Assembly (NCBI GenBank): GCA_023139105.1
Contig: JAGLOF010000074.1
Coordinates: 1-64,000 of the forward strand
Source of the DNA: a bacterium
Lineage (GTDB): Bacteria > Zhuqueibacterota > QNDG01 > JAGLOF01
Length of the DNA stretch: 64,000 nucleotides
Reading direction: 5' to 3'
Made by a program: the position numbers and the translations under genes. Positions 43,193 to 52,853 of this stretch are shown one piece after another. The notes below the pieces were generated by a model. That model was not told where the DNA came from, searched no databases, and saw only the letters and a list, made by a program, of their open reading frames with translations. Within the stretch, counting starts at the first letter, position 1. Every line of letters starts with the position of its first letter.

Positions 43193-44680
43193 TCAGTCCT
43201 TATTTGGAGCTATGCCGTAAAGTTGTTTCAGAACATTGCATAAGAGCTTCAGCCCATTGATGATTTCATCCTTATCCCTCTGAGATATTGAAATTCTAAA
43301 ACAGGGCCATGGGTTGGAATTAACAGAAAAGCGGCTGCCGGGGCTTACTAAAATACCTTCTCTGTTTAATGCTGCAATAATTCTATGTTCAGTCAGTGGT
43401 ATGTCTACTAATGTAAGCCAGATGAGATAACCTCCGGAGGGAGGTGTCCATTGCACCTGAGCGGGAAGATTCTGCCTGAGAGTTTTGATGGCTGCCAGCA
43501 TTCTTTGTCTGAAGGCACGGTGCAGTCGCTGTATGTGTTTTTCAAAATCATCACGCCTTAAAATACGTGTAATAGCCGCTTGCAGGGGTAATGGTGATGA
43601 TAAATCCAGTGCGCGGCGAAAGTAGGTCATGGCGTCAATACATGGCGTTGGTGCGGCGATCCAGCCCATTCTCATGCCAGGTGAAAGTACTTTGGAAAAA
43701 GTACCAAGGTAGATAACATTTCCCTGACGATCCATAGATTTTATGGGTAGTGGCACTCTTCCAAAGTATTTCATCTCTTCATCGAATGCATCTTCAATAA
43801 TTACTATATTATGTTTTACGCAGAGCTCCAGCAGGCGTTCACGATGATGCTGATCAGTAGTGATTCCTGTAGGATTATGGAAGTTTGGCATTGTATAGAT
43901 CAGCTTTATATGCTGATCATGAATTAATTTCTCAAAAACATCAAGATCCATACCAGTGGAAAGCATGGGGATTCCATGAACTTTCAGTCTATGAGCGGCT
44001 GTAAGTGGCAGAAAAAGACCGTATGTGGGATCTTCTATGGTAATTGCATCTCCGGTATTGGTGAGAAGGCGTAAAACCAGATCCATTCCGTGTTGAGCAC
44101 CGTGAGTTATGAGTATCTCTTCAGGGAGTACTTTTATTGCGTGTACTGCCAGGCGACGTGCAATAAGTTTTCGCAGAGGATAATACCCAGCCGAAGGTCC
44201 GTATTTTAAGAGATCAGCACCTTCATCACATAATGCATGATTGATACTTTTACGTATTGTTTCAACAGGGATCATACGTTGATCCAGGTCGAAACTTTCA
44301 AAGTCCAGCTGATGTTTATTTTTATTAATAGAGCCAGGGGTCCAAATTTTGTCAATTGTCTGTTTTGCAGATTGTGATAGAGCCTCTTCCCAGCGGAAAT
44401 ATGTTTTGGAATGTTGTTTTGAACTTGTTGCCAATTTCTGTTTTTGTCTGACTGTTGAGTAGCCACCTTGCTGGCTGTGAATATATCCCAGGGCTAAGAG
44501 CTCATCATATGCACGGACAACTGTGGAACGATGTACTCCAAGCTGTCTTGCCAGCTGCCGTGTTGCAGGTAAACGATCACCGGGACGCAGGCTGTTGCTA
44601 TCAATCAGAGCGGCAAGCTGACGGATAATTTGTTGGTAGAGTGGATTTTTATTTTTTGGATTGATATCAATCAGAATCAT
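43193..44680 (-). CDS. MocR/GntR-type regulator with aminotransferase domain
   Basis: A 495-residue fusion. Residues 10-80 are a GntR winged helix ('LYQQIIRQLAALIDSN', 'LARQLGVHRSTVVRAYDELL'). Residues 115-490 are a fold-I aminotransferase with 'HGAQHGMDLVLRLL', 'NFHNPTGITT', 'EDAFDEEM' and the PLP lysine in 'LGTFSKVLSPGMRMGWI'. MocR regulators use PLP as an effector to sense vitamin B6 or amino compounds; some members are true transaminases. Length fits MocR. It heads a group with the GNAT and possibly RarD genes. Confidence 0.9.
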   Translation of the reverse strand: MILIDINPKNKNPLYQQIIRQLAALIDSNSLRPGDRLPATRQLARQLGVHRSTVVRAYDELLALGYIHSQQGGYSTVRQKQKLATSSKQHSKTYFRWEEALSQSAKQTIDKIWTPGSINKNKHQLDFESFDLDQRMIPVETIRKSINHALCDEGADLLKYGPSAGYYPLRKLIARRLAVHAIKVLPEEILITHGAQHGMDLVLRLLTNTGDAITIEDPTYGLFLPLTAAHRLKVHGIPMLSTGMDLDVFEKLIHDQHIKLIYTMPNFHNPTGITTDQHHRERLLELCVKHNIVIIEDAFDEEMKYFGRVPLPIKSMDRQGNVIYLGTFSKVLSPGMRMGWIAAPTPCIDAMTYFRRALDLSSPLPLQAAITRILRRDDFEKHIQRLHRAFRQRMLAAIKTLRQNLPAQVQWTPPSGGYLIWLTLVDIPLTEHRIIAALNREGILVSPGSRFSVNSNPWPCFRISISQRDKDEIINGLKLLCNVLKQLYGIAPNKD

Positions 44681-45268
44681 TACAGCTCCATTTTGATATG
44701 TTCAAAATAACATAAAATCAATGGAAGTGCAACTACCAATCGAAAAGAAAAAGCATTTCTTCACGGAATACACAGAGCCTCCCAGCCCTGCCCTACGATA
44801 TAAAGAAAGGGCAGGACAGGATCACAGGATTAACAGGATTAAAAAAAGCACAAATTAGCCCCCGGGGGCAATGTGTAGCCATTGGACTGATAAAGTTTTT
44901 AGCGGTACTTGTAAATGATAAATATCCAATAGCCAATATCGAATGTCGAAGTAAGAACTCCTTGGAAATTCGATATTCCATATTCTGCTGTTCAATATTC
45001 GCTCTATTAAATTTTAATAAAAGATCCGTCAGAACTCAATATCCTTGGGGCAGGGCAGAGTGGCTCCGTGTGCTTCGCGGGCAATGCTCCTGCTCTTTAC
45101 TAAACTCCATCTGTCACTGCGAGGGAGTCCGCTCCTTCAGGACGACTGCGGCAGTCCCCTCAAGGCTCAGCAGGAACTGTCCATTAATCACGCAACCATA
45201 AGGAGATTGATTTCAGCGGATGGGGGCAGAGTAAAAATTATTAATCATAATTTGCTATTCTGAACTTA
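44681..45268. other. 588-base intergenic region rich in repeat fragments
   Basis: It contains a 66-base direct repeat copy (44743-44808), a CCTGCCCT / AGGGCAGG dyad near 44788-44816, GGATTAACAGGATTAA near 44826, nested ATATCGAAT-type dyads at 44920-45000, and a block at 45108-45165 (CACTGCGAGGGAGTCC ... GGACGACTGCGGCAGTC) resembling dispersed repeats seen in other bacteria. No credible gene. Confidence 0.5.
44743..44808 (+). repeat. 66-bp dispersed direct repeat, copy A
   Basis: 60 of 66 bases are identical, without gaps, to 63895-63960. The shared core includes CACGGAATACAC and GAGCCTCCCAGCCCTGCCCT. Both copies lie in intergenic DNA upstream of a minus-strand gene start. Confidence 0.85.
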
Positions 45269-46156
45269 TCATGATGGTTTATTATTGATGTTACTTTTGC
45301 GTTGAACCAGTGCAATCCCGCAAAAAATGAAAATCATACCAATAATTGAGCGTAGAGGAACCATTTCGCCAAAGACAATATAATCAACAATCAGCGCAAT
45401 AATTGGCGTAACGTAAATGATCAGTGATAGAGTGACAGTGTTCATGACTTTGAGCAGTTTGAAATACATGACAAAAGCAAATGCCGAGCCAACCAGGGCA
45501 AGATAAAGAATTGACAGGATTACTTTAGGTGTAAGCATGATTGTACCGGGATCTTCAAAAGTAAATCCAATTAGAAATAAAAAGCAGATACCAATGCTCA
45601 TCTGATAGAAAGTAATTACACCAGCATCAATCTTCTGCATATAGCGTTTAACAAGAACGTTAGATAAAGCACCGCTTGCTGAGCCCAGAATGATACCCAG
45701 TATGGAGAGCATTACTCGCGTATTGAACTGTGTGATTGCCAGCTGATCATAAAAAACAATTCCAATTCCAAGCAATCCAAGGGCCAGTCCAGACCATTTG
45801 ATAGTAGTTAATTTTTCAGTTTTTAGAAAAATAGTGCTCCAAAGAGCGGTAAATATGGCAAATGTAGCAAAGAAGATAGCAGTTACGCCGGCGTTAAGCG
45901 TCAATTCTCCCCAGTAAATTAGCCCGTAATCAAGAGCATACATGAGAAAAGAGGCAATGATAAGAATTTTTAATGTGGGAGCTGATATTCTAATGGATTG
46001 TCGCCTGAATAAAAGCATAATGCCAACTGTTATTGCTGCAATTGCAAAACGTACACCCGCGCTCAGGAAGGGCGGAAAACCATCCAATGAAAATTTAATT
46101 GCCAACCAGGTTGTGCCCCAGATAAGACATAGTGTAAGAAATCCAAGAAGTCGCAT
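45269..46156 (-). CDS. EamA/DMT-family transporter
   Basis: A 295-residue protein with ten predicted helices in two EamA halves ('LIWGTTWLAIKFSLDGFPPF' at the N-terminus and 'GSAFAFVMYFKLLKVMNTVT' in the second half). Drug/metabolite transporters of this type export amino acids or other small molecules; the substrate is unknown. It differs from the RarD-type copy at 41733. Stands alone on the minus strand, with a terminator of the next gene upstream. Confidence 0.88.
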   Translation of the reverse strand: MRLLGFLTLCLIWGTTWLAIKFSLDGFPPFLSAGVRFAIAAITVGIMLLFRRQSIRISAPTLKILIIASFLMYALDYGLIYWGELTLNAGVTAIFFATFAIFTALWSTIFLKTEKLTTIKWSGLALGLLGIGIVFYDQLAITQFNTRVMLSILGIILGSASGALSNVLVKRYMQKIDAGVITFYQMSIGICFLFLIGFTFEDPGTIMLTPKVILSILYLALVGSAFAFVMYFKLLKVMNTVTLSLIIYVTPIIALIVDYIVFGEMVPLRSIIGMIFIFCGIALVQRKSNINNKPS

Positions 46157-46285
46157 GAGTCCTCGTTAAAGTAATCTGTTTTTGGATGTAGGATATCAGG
46201 TCTGAATAATTGTCACAATGTACAATGTTTCTATTTTGAGTCCAATAGGTTTCTTAATCCCTCTTCGGGATAATTTCTAAAGAAT

Positions 46286-46316
46286 AAAAAAACCCCGCCA
46301 GCAAGGACGGGGTTTT
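46286..46316 (-). terminator. Intrinsic terminator of the lipoprotein gene
   Basis: AAAACCCCG and CGGGGTTTT arms around an 11- to 12-base loop, 23 bases beyond the stop codon of the minus-strand lipoprotein gene. A and T tracts on both sides. Confidence 0.8.
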
Positions 46317-46338
46317 ATAAAAATTTTAAATGAAAATA

Positions 46339-47445
46339 TTATTTTTGAGCTTCTTTTGCAAGAATAATCATATTGCGGAAAGGGGTCATGACATGGTCAC
46401 GGATTGATATGCCCTTATAATTAGTTTTTGCTGCGGCTGTAGCAGGTGACAGTGTAATTGATATTTCTACGGGAATTGCCTTTAATGTGCCTAAGTTCAT
46501 ACCGAATACACTCTCAATGATGGCTTTAACCAGATCGAATGATAAAAATTCACCCTCTTCCATTTCATCCATAATTGTTTCAAGTTCAGACAGCAGATCC
46601 ACTTCAAATGTGAGTATCATGTCATCACCGTCGAAATCAACATCAGCTTCAAGATCGTTGCTTAATTCAAAGCCAAGTACAGCTGCATCGTCAACAGTAA
46701 GAGTAAGAACATTGTCGTCAAATGTCCAGTTTCCTTCTGCGTCAACATTCTCTTCATCAAAAGCAAAGTTACCATTGAATGTACCATCTTCATTGATGAC
46801 AAATTCACCTTGATTGGCAGGTACATCTTCGCTCATGGAGGTAATAGTCTTGGCATCGTCTTTTTTGAAACTGATTGATGCAGGCGTGAGTGTTCCGTTA
46901 AGTGCTGCGTTTACAGTGCCATCTCCGGATTGCATTTGGGCCTGTGTGGCAGAGGTTGCATATGAAGCCATGTCGAAGCCAAATCCGGTGCCGTCTGCGT
47001 TTTCCAGATAATTTGTGCCGCCATTTGTATAGGTTAGTGTTGCTTCGCCAGGAGTACCTTCCACTTCAATATCCAACTGATAAGTTGTAGGAGCGGCCTT
47101 TGCCATTACATCGTCTAGGTCTAATGTATTCAGCAGGGGTTGACTTGTCAGCATTACAGTATAAGTACCCAACATGCCTATGGCTAATTGATATTCCAGT
47201 GTTCCGGTGAGGTCTCCGGAGATTGCAATACCGCCACTGCCTTTTTCAAGCGGATTAACACCGTCCTGTGTTGTGGAGCTGGTCATTTTTAATTTAATTG
47301 ATGCATTTTGAGCCATCCAGTTGCCTATAATATCTGCTGCTTCATAAGTAGGGCCTGTATTGGATGCTTTGTCACAGCCTGTTATGCCAAGCATACTTAT
47401 AGAGATTAATCCCAAAATAAGGATTAATACTTTGAAAACTTTCAT
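46339..47445 (-). CDS. Hypothetical lipoprotein with lipocalin-like repeats
   Basis: A 368-residue protein with lipobox 'ITGC' (about Cys24). The mature part starts with 'ADIIGNWMAQNASIKLKM' and has a later strand set 'GEFVINEDGTFNGNFAFDEE', 'EGNWTFDDNVLTLTVDD', typical of lipocalin-like domains that open with G.W and contain 'G.W....' strands. It is rich in Asp, Glu and Thr. I do not recognise a specific family. Likely anchored to the inner face of the outer membrane. Monocistronic or coupled to the Rho_N-like gene upstream (49 bases). Confidence 0.65.
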   Translation of the reverse strand: MKVFKVLILILGLISISMLGITGCDKASNTGPTYEAADIIGNWMAQNASIKLKMTSSTTQDGVNPLEKGSGGIAISGDLTGTLEYQLAIGMLGTYTVMLTSQPLLNTLDLDDVMAKAAPTTYQLDIEVEGTPGEATLTYTNGGTNYLENADGTGFGFDMASYATSATQAQMQSGDGTVNAALNGTLTPASISFKKDDAKTITSMSEDVPANQGEFVINEDGTFNGNFAFDEENVDAEGNWTFDDNVLTLTVDDAAVLGFELSNDLEADVDFDGDDMILTFEVDLLSELETIMDEMEEGEFLSFDLVKAIIESVFGMNLGTLKAIPVEISITLSPATAAAKTNYKGISIRDHVMTPFRNMIILAKEAQK

Positions 47446-47494
47446 TGTTTACTCCTTTGGTATAATTAAATTTATAACGTTGCGATGTAGATTT

Positions 47495-47818
47495 TTAAAC
47501 AGTAGCACGACGCAGTGTGTTTTTCAGGTTTTTAATCTCCTTGCGCATTTTTAAAAATACTACACGGTCTTTGTCGTCAAGTGCCTTGTCTCTCTTGATT
47601 TTCAGCTCACGAATTTGTTTCTTGATTTTGCCTTTATCCAGGCCGACAACTTCATGGTGCTCATGCATGTCAATGTGAAGTGCCGTGCAGATAGCCTCAA
47701 GAAGATGGTCTTTGTTCAGTTGCGTGTAACCTTGAACAGCATCGTGTTCAATATCTTTGGCTATGTCTCTGAGTTCTGAAACTTTCATGTGCTTGAGTTC
47801 TTTGAACATATAAGCCAT
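47495..47818 (-). CDS. Small Rho_N-like domain protein
   Basis: A 107-residue protein. 'MKVSELRDIAKDIEHDAVQG' and 'LNKDHLLEAICTALHI' match the helix-extended-loop-helix of Rho termination factor N-terminal domains, which bind nucleic acid. The C-terminal half is a basic, charged helix ('KKQIRELKIKRDKALDDKDR'). It may bind RNA or DNA, but there is no Rho ATPase. GAGGAGG lies 8 bases before the ATG. It is read just ahead of a lipoprotein gene; a functional link is not apparent. Confidence 0.65.
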   Translation of the reverse strand: MAYMFKELKHMKVSELRDIAKDIEHDAVQGYTQLNKDHLLEAICTALHIDMHEHHEVVGLDKGKIKKQIRELKIKRDKALDDKDRVVFLKMRKEIKNLKNTLRRATV

Positions 47819-48015
47819 GGTATTTGCCTCCTCGTTTCAGTATTGGTTTTTTTTGTGAACTTCCTAAAATAATACAATTATTCACTAATAAGCAAGTAAA
47901 TTTTATGGTATTGTTAATACATTATGCTTGATTTATTTCTATCGAGTACGTAAATTTTAATATCTTTCGTCAAATCATTGAATCATCAGTAATTAATTAC
48001 AACCTTAGGGGGCCT

Positions 48016-49668
48016 ATGCGGACCATATCAAAAATCTATATGCTCTCCATTGTGATGTCGGTTTTTTTTCTTGGATGTGGCAGGCATATACCTTCAACTG
48101 CTGAGCAAATTCATTATGGTGGCGTTCTCAATTTACAAAGACTGGCGTCACTTGAGACACTGGACCCACCTGAAATTCTATTTATGACAGATCTTAATAC
48201 GGCTGCGTTGGTATATGAAGGTTTATTGAGGATAAAGGATAAATATCAATGCGAACCTGCTCTTGCCAGTTCAATGAAGGTTTTTGATGAAGGTCAGCGG
48301 TATCGTTTTTTTCTGAGAGACAGTGTGTATTTTCATGATGATCCCTGTTTTCCGGAAGGTCGGGGCAGCTCTGTCAGGGCCAGTGATATTGTGTATTGTT
48401 TTAATAGACTTGCAAGGTTGGAAGCAGGTGCGCCATTGGCATATTTGTTTGAACATAAAATACAAGGCTTTTTTGAATATAAAAATGGTGATGCATCATC
48501 CATCAAAGGAATCAAAATTATTGACTCCCTTACCGTTGAATTTAATCTGACAAAATCTTTTGCAAGTTTTCCTTTATTACTTACAACACCAGCTGCATTT
48601 ATTTATCCGGCAGAAGCAGTAGAATATTACCGGGAAGAATGGCCTTTGCATCCGGTTGGAACAGGTGCATTTAATTTAAGTCATTGGGTGGCGTTGGAGT
48701 CTTTGACATTTGTCAGGCATCATCGCTATTGGGGGCGTGGTACTCACGGTGGGGCATTGCCATATCTTGATGGTATTAAAGTACTATTAACGGATGATAG
48801 TGCTTTACATCAGGCAGCATTTTTGAAAGGGGATTTGGATATACTTGAAATTGATGCAGATAAGCTGCATGCCCTTTTAAAGGAGATGGCTGATAGTTCT
48901 TCGTTAACAATTCGAAAAATGCCTATAGGTCCTGTGCGGATGCTTGGTTTTTCTCTGGATAAAGATACGCCTGTAGCGAGGAACTCCAGCGTGAGGCAAT
49001 GTATTGCCAGGGCATTTAATCGCAGTAGAATGGTTGATGCACAGCATGATTCGTCACGTCTGGCGCAAGCCTTGATTCCTCCCGATCTGTTCAATATCAA
49101 TTCCGGTAATTGGTATGACTATGATCCGCATGCTGCATTGAATGATTTACATTATCTATTGCCATTTCCGCGCCGCTTTGATTTAAAAGTTATGAGTAAT
49201 ATTGAAGCGTCAGGAGTATTGCTTGCCGAAGAAGCTTTGCGGTTTCTTGGGTTCTCTGCACGGACAGTGATACAAAAAGGCGGTTATTATCAAGATATAA
49301 TAAATAAAAGACCTGATCTGTTCAGGATCTCTTTCAGGCCGGCATATCCGGATCCTGAGGAGTATTATTCCTTGTTCTATTCTAAAGCAGGTCCGGATGT
49401 TAATTTATTTTGTTATGAAAATAAGACATATGATTCTCTTTTTGATTCGGCATTATCTGAATTGGATCCGCACCGGCGTAATTCAATTTTTTCTAAAATG
49501 GAAAGCATCTTGAAAAATGATGTGCCGGCACTATGGCTCTGCCATAGTTCCGAGCCAGTGCTGGTTATACGGTCCCGGCTGCATGATTGTAAACTTCGCT
49601 ATAATGTAATAGACTATTCACGAGCATGGATGGATAATGATGCGTTCAGCGGTAAGTTTAAAGACTAA
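48016..49668 (+). CDS. Peptide/nickel-type solute-binding lipoprotein
   Basis: A 550-residue family-5 extracellular solute-binding protein (lipobox 'FLGC', about Cys20). 'GGVLNLQRLASLETLDPPE' opens the mature part and 'FFLRDSVYFHDDPCF', 'SDIVYCFNRL', 'PVGTGAFNLSHW' and 'RQCIARAFNRSRMV' are family-typical. Such proteins deliver peptides, nickel or sugars to ABC permeases, but no permease or ATPase gene is nearby. The gene instead overlaps a histidine kinase gene by 32 bases. It is therefore likely a sensory ligand-binding partner, which is inference. AGGGGG precedes the start. Confidence 0.85.
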   Translation: MRTISKIYMLSIVMSVFFLGCGRHIPSTAEQIHYGGVLNLQRLASLETLDPPEILFMTDLNTAALVYEGLLRIKDKYQCEPALASSMKVFDEGQRYRFFLRDSVYFHDDPCFPEGRGSSVRASDIVYCFNRLARLEAGAPLAYLFEHKIQGFFEYKNGDASSIKGIKIIDSLTVEFNLTKSFASFPLLLTTPAAFIYPAEAVEYYREEWPLHPVGTGAFNLSHWVALESLTFVRHHRYWGRGTHGGALPYLDGIKVLLTDDSALHQAAFLKGDLDILEIDADKLHALLKEMADSSSLTIRKMPIGPVRMLGFSLDKDTPVARNSSVRQCIARAFNRSRMVDAQHDSSRLAQALIPPDLFNINSGNWYDYDPHAALNDLHYLLPFPRRFDLKVMSNIEASGVLLAEEALRFLGFSARTVIQKGGYYQDIINKRPDLFRISFRPAYPDPEEYYSLFYSKAGPDVNLFCYENKTYDSLFDSALSELDPHRRNSIFSKMESILKNDVPALWLCHSSEPVLVIRSRLHDCKLRYNVIDYSRAWMDNDAFSGKFKD

Positions 49669-51436
49669 ATTAACTATATTTTTAATTATCATGGCCTCAC
49701 TGTTTTGTCTGGTCTATTGTCTCGATCTCTATTTTAATGGCCGCCGGACTATTCGTATTCAATCAGAATCATTGTTAATAAAGCATCAGGCAGTGATTAC
49801 CAGAGCCCTGGAGAACAGTTTACAGGCATTTCAATCAGATCTTTCTGCCCTGGCATCTCAAGTTGCGGCATTTCCCGAAGGTGAGACCGTTGCCCGGCAC
49901 ACGGCAATAAAGTCATTTGTAGAAGGTTCTGCCGGTAACATACAGTCCATCTGGCATCAACGTGATGATGGCACATCGATTATACATGTAAGGCCCATCA
50001 AAGTGCTTGGTGAGATAAGTTCTTTATTACAGAATAGCAAGGTTGATATATTCGAGTATTTTACAGAAGATAGTCTCAGGTGCCAGATAACGTCCGGCGG
50101 TACGGCTTTACGAATTTATTATAAAAGTGTTGAAGCGGGTAATTTTTGTATGCAAGTGCAGCTGCATAGATGGATTCATTCTGTTCTTGTGCCGCTTCAA
50201 ATACCTTCTGAATTGCAGGTATATATAACAGATCTGTCAGGCTTTTTGCGATATGATGCTGATTTATCAAGATTAAAACAGCAAATCGGGCATGCTTATG
50301 GTAACAGCATTCCTGACAGATTTGTTTCGCCGGATGAAATGATACATTGGAAAAAAGAAGCTCTGTGGAATTGCCAGGTGTTCAAGAGGCTTCCGCTTAA
50401 TCTATATCTTAGAGTGTCACAAGTGGCTGCCTGGAAAAGGCTGGAAACGCAGTTAATACGAAATATCGGTATTGCAGTTCTGTTGCTGATGCTGTCGCTG
50501 GTAGTCGCACAAATCTTGATCCGGCATATTTCCGATCCATTGAAAGAAGTGACTCGTGTGACATCCCTTGTGGCTGATGGAGATTTTACACAGAACCTTG
50601 ATATCCGCCGGAAGGATGAAATAGGCCTGCTTATCGACAGCTTCAATGCCATGGTTGACAGGTTAGGAGAATCTCATTCGGAATTGTGTGAAGTAAATGT
50701 CGCTTTAGAGAAGCAATATGTTGAATTAAAGCATACAAGAGCACAGCTGTCTGAGAAAGAACGCATGGCTCTTATTGGTGAGACTGTTTCAAAAATTTCG
50801 CATGAAATACAGAATCGTATTGGCGGTGTGAGTATCTGGGTGCAGAATATGGAGATTGTGGCAGGTGATAATGAGATATTGAGGCCTTATATAGATGAGA
50901 TTGATGGGGCTTTGAAACGATTTATGGAGCTATTGATACAATTCAAACAATTCTATAGATTACCGGATCTCAAATTAAATGATATCGACGTGAAAGTAAT
51001 GCTTGATCGTATTGTTAATATATATACACCTGAGTTTGAGAGGCAAGGAGTTGCATTGTATCTGGAATTTAATCAAAAGAATGTTTCGGTAATGGTAGAT
51101 GGTCCGCAATTGGAAGACGCTGTAATTAACCTTGTACGCAATGCTGCATATTATTCGCCGGTTGATTCCACTGTTATTCTTGCGGCTTCATATACAGATG
51201 AGGATTTTTATATTTCCGTAACTGATCAGGGGCCAGGCATTGATGAGGCTCATATTGATTCTTTGTTTCAACCTTTTTTCACAACGAAATCATCTGGCAG
51301 TGGACTGGGTCTGGCCATGGTGCAGCGAATAGCCAAGGGTCATGGAGGTAAGGCAACGGCCAATAATATTCCGGGAGGTGGAGCTGTGTTTACAATGCAA
51401 ATCTCCCGGAGAGTGGGAGCAATTAAACGCGGATAA
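49637..51436 (+). CDS. HAMP-containing sensor histidine kinase (NtrB-type)
   Basis: A 599-residue kinase: TM1 at about 12-30, a periplasmic sensor region 31-270, TM2 near 276-296, HAMP about 296-350, a coiled coil, then the H-box 'SKISHEIQNRIGG' (His389), N-box 'NLVRNAAYYS', G1 'DQGPGI' (530-535) and G2 'GSGLGL' (554-559). It should autophosphorylate His389 and pass the phosphate to the adjacent NtrC-type regulator. The start lies inside the solute-binding gene (32-base overlap), implying coupling; the next ATG (49640) is equally possible. The periplasmic part may meet the binding protein. Confidence 0.92.
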   Translation: MMRSAVSLKTKLTIFLIIMASLFCLVYCLDLYFNGRRTIRIQSESLLIKHQAVITRALENSLQAFQSDLSALASQVAAFPEGETVARHTAIKSFVEGSAGNIQSIWHQRDDGTSIIHVRPIKVLGEISSLLQNSKVDIFEYFTEDSLRCQITSGGTALRIYYKSVEAGNFCMQVQLHRWIHSVLVPLQIPSELQVYITDLSGFLRYDADLSRLKQQIGHAYGNSIPDRFVSPDEMIHWKKEALWNCQVFKRLPLNLYLRVSQVAAWKRLETQLIRNIGIAVLLLMLSLVVAQILIRHISDPLKEVTRVTSLVADGDFTQNLDIRRKDEIGLLIDSFNAMVDRLGESHSELCEVNVALEKQYVELKHTRAQLSEKERMALIGETVSKISHEIQNRIGGVSIWVQNMEIVAGDNEILRPYIDEIDGALKRFMELLIQFKQFYRLPDLKLNDIDVKVMLDRIVNIYTPEFERQGVALYLEFNQKNVSVMVDGPQLEDAVINLVRNAAYYSPVDSTVILAASYTDEDFYISVTDQGPGIDEAHIDSLFQPFFTTKSSGSGLGLAMVQRIAKGHGGKATANNIPGGGAVFTMQISRRVGAIKRG

Positions 51437-51453
51437 TGTAAGAAGGAGTTTTC

Positions 51454-52830
51454 ATGCGGATTCATTTGGTTGATGATGATGAGAATATTCGTAGGGGTCT
51501 TGCACATTTTTTAAGATCCATTGATCATGATATAATAGAGACAGGTGATGGGGTAGCGGCCTGGGCATTGCTTCAAACAGAGAGACCTGATCTGCTGATT
51601 ACAGATGTAAAGATGCCGGGAATGGACGGTCTGACACTATTGGATAAAATATCCACTCAAGAAGACTGGGATTTTCCTGTAATGGTGATGACTGCATTTG
51701 CCACAGTGGAAGATGCGGTTGAGGCCATGAGCAGGGGAGCCGCTGATTATCTGACAAAACCGGTGAATTTGAAAGCCCTTAGACTCAAAATTAAGCGAAT
51801 AGTTGATGGACGTGCTCTTGTGCGTGAGAATAAGCGTTTGAGGATCAAGCTTGCGCAATGGGAAAATGAAAAGATGATTGGCACTGGGCCGGCAATGACT
51901 TCGCTTCGTCGTTTTATAGAGCGAATTGCCACGGATGATGAGGCATCGGTTGTAATACATGGAGAGAGTGGCACAGGAAAGGAGCTGGCAGCAAGGGCCA
52001 TACATGATAAGAGCCCTCGTTTTAAGGGTCCGTTTATTCCTGTAAACTGTGCAGCATTGCCAGAAAATTTATTGGAGAGTGAGCTATTCGGATATAAAAA
52101 AGGTGCTTTTTCAGGAGCAAATGCTGATAAGCCCGGTTACTTTAATGCGGCTGACGGAGGGACTCTATTTTTAGATGAGATTGGCGAAATGCCAGCCTTG
52201 ATGCAGACAAAGCTGTTACGTGTTTTACAGGAAAAACAGGTACAGCGTCTGGGTGATACTCGTCCACAGAAAGTAGATGTTCGTGTTGTTGCAGCATCAA
52301 ACAGAGGGTTAAGGGACATGATGAGGGACGGTGAATTCCGTGAGGATTTGTTTTATCGTCTGGCTGTAATTGAGTTACAAATACCAGCACTTAGAGATCG
52401 TATTGAAGATTTACCTTTATTAATAGACTCTTTCATGGAGAGTATAGGTTGTGATCTTCGTATTTCAAAAGATGTGATGCTGCATCTGATGAATTATGAT
52501 TGGCCGGGTAATGTCAGGGAATTGGAAAATTTAATTAGAATGCTTAAAGTCACTGTAATCAGTGATGAGGTGGTAATTAATGACCTGCCCTCTCACTTTC
52601 TCAATGAACAAGAAAAGATTGTTGTTCAAGACCGCATGTGGCCGTTTGAAGAACCATATCATCGTGCATTGTCACAAATAACTGAGCAGTTTGAACGTAG
52701 TTATCTCTCTTATCATTTGAATGCGAATAATGGGAATGTAACTCAGGCTTCAAATGCAATTGGACTCTCAAGGGTAGGATTTCATAGAAAAATGAAAATA
52801 TTAGGTCTGGTGTCTGGCAAATGTACATGA
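51454..52830 (+). CDS. Sigma-54-dependent response regulator (NtrC family)
   Basis: A 458-residue enhancer-binding protein: receiver (residues 1-120, acidic pair Asp7-Asp8, phospho-Asp51 in 'LLITDVKMPGMDG', Lys102 in 'TKPVN'), AAA+ domain with Walker A 'GESGTGKE' (170-177), 'GAFSGA' (217-222) and Walker B 'GGTLFLDEIGE' (235-245), and a Fis-type helix-turn-helix at the end ('GNVTQASNAIGLSRVGFHRK'). The usual GAFTGA loop that touches sigma-54 reads GAFSGA, a conservative change. It is third in the operon with the binding protein and kinase and followed by a terminator. A predicted sigma-54 promoter lies about 215 bases downstream. Confidence 0.95.
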   Translation: MRIHLVDDDENIRRGLAHFLRSIDHDIIETGDGVAAWALLQTERPDLLITDVKMPGMDGLTLLDKISTQEDWDFPVMVMTAFATVEDAVEAMSRGAADYLTKPVNLKALRLKIKRIVDGRALVRENKRLRIKLAQWENEKMIGTGPAMTSLRRFIERIATDDEASVVIHGESGTGKELAARAIHDKSPRFKGPFIPVNCAALPENLLESELFGYKKGAFSGANADKPGYFNAADGGTLFLDEIGEMPALMQTKLLRVLQEKQVQRLGDTRPQKVDVRVVAASNRGLRDMMRDGEFREDLFYRLAVIELQIPALRDRIEDLPLLIDSFMESIGCDLRISKDVMLHLMNYDWPGNVRELENLIRMLKVTVISDEVVINDLPSHFLNEQEKIVVQDRMWPFEEPYHRALSQITEQFERSYLSYHLNANNGNVTQASNAIGLSRVGFHRKMKILGLVSGKCT

Positions 52831-52853
52831 TATTGAGTGGCATTTGGCAATAA

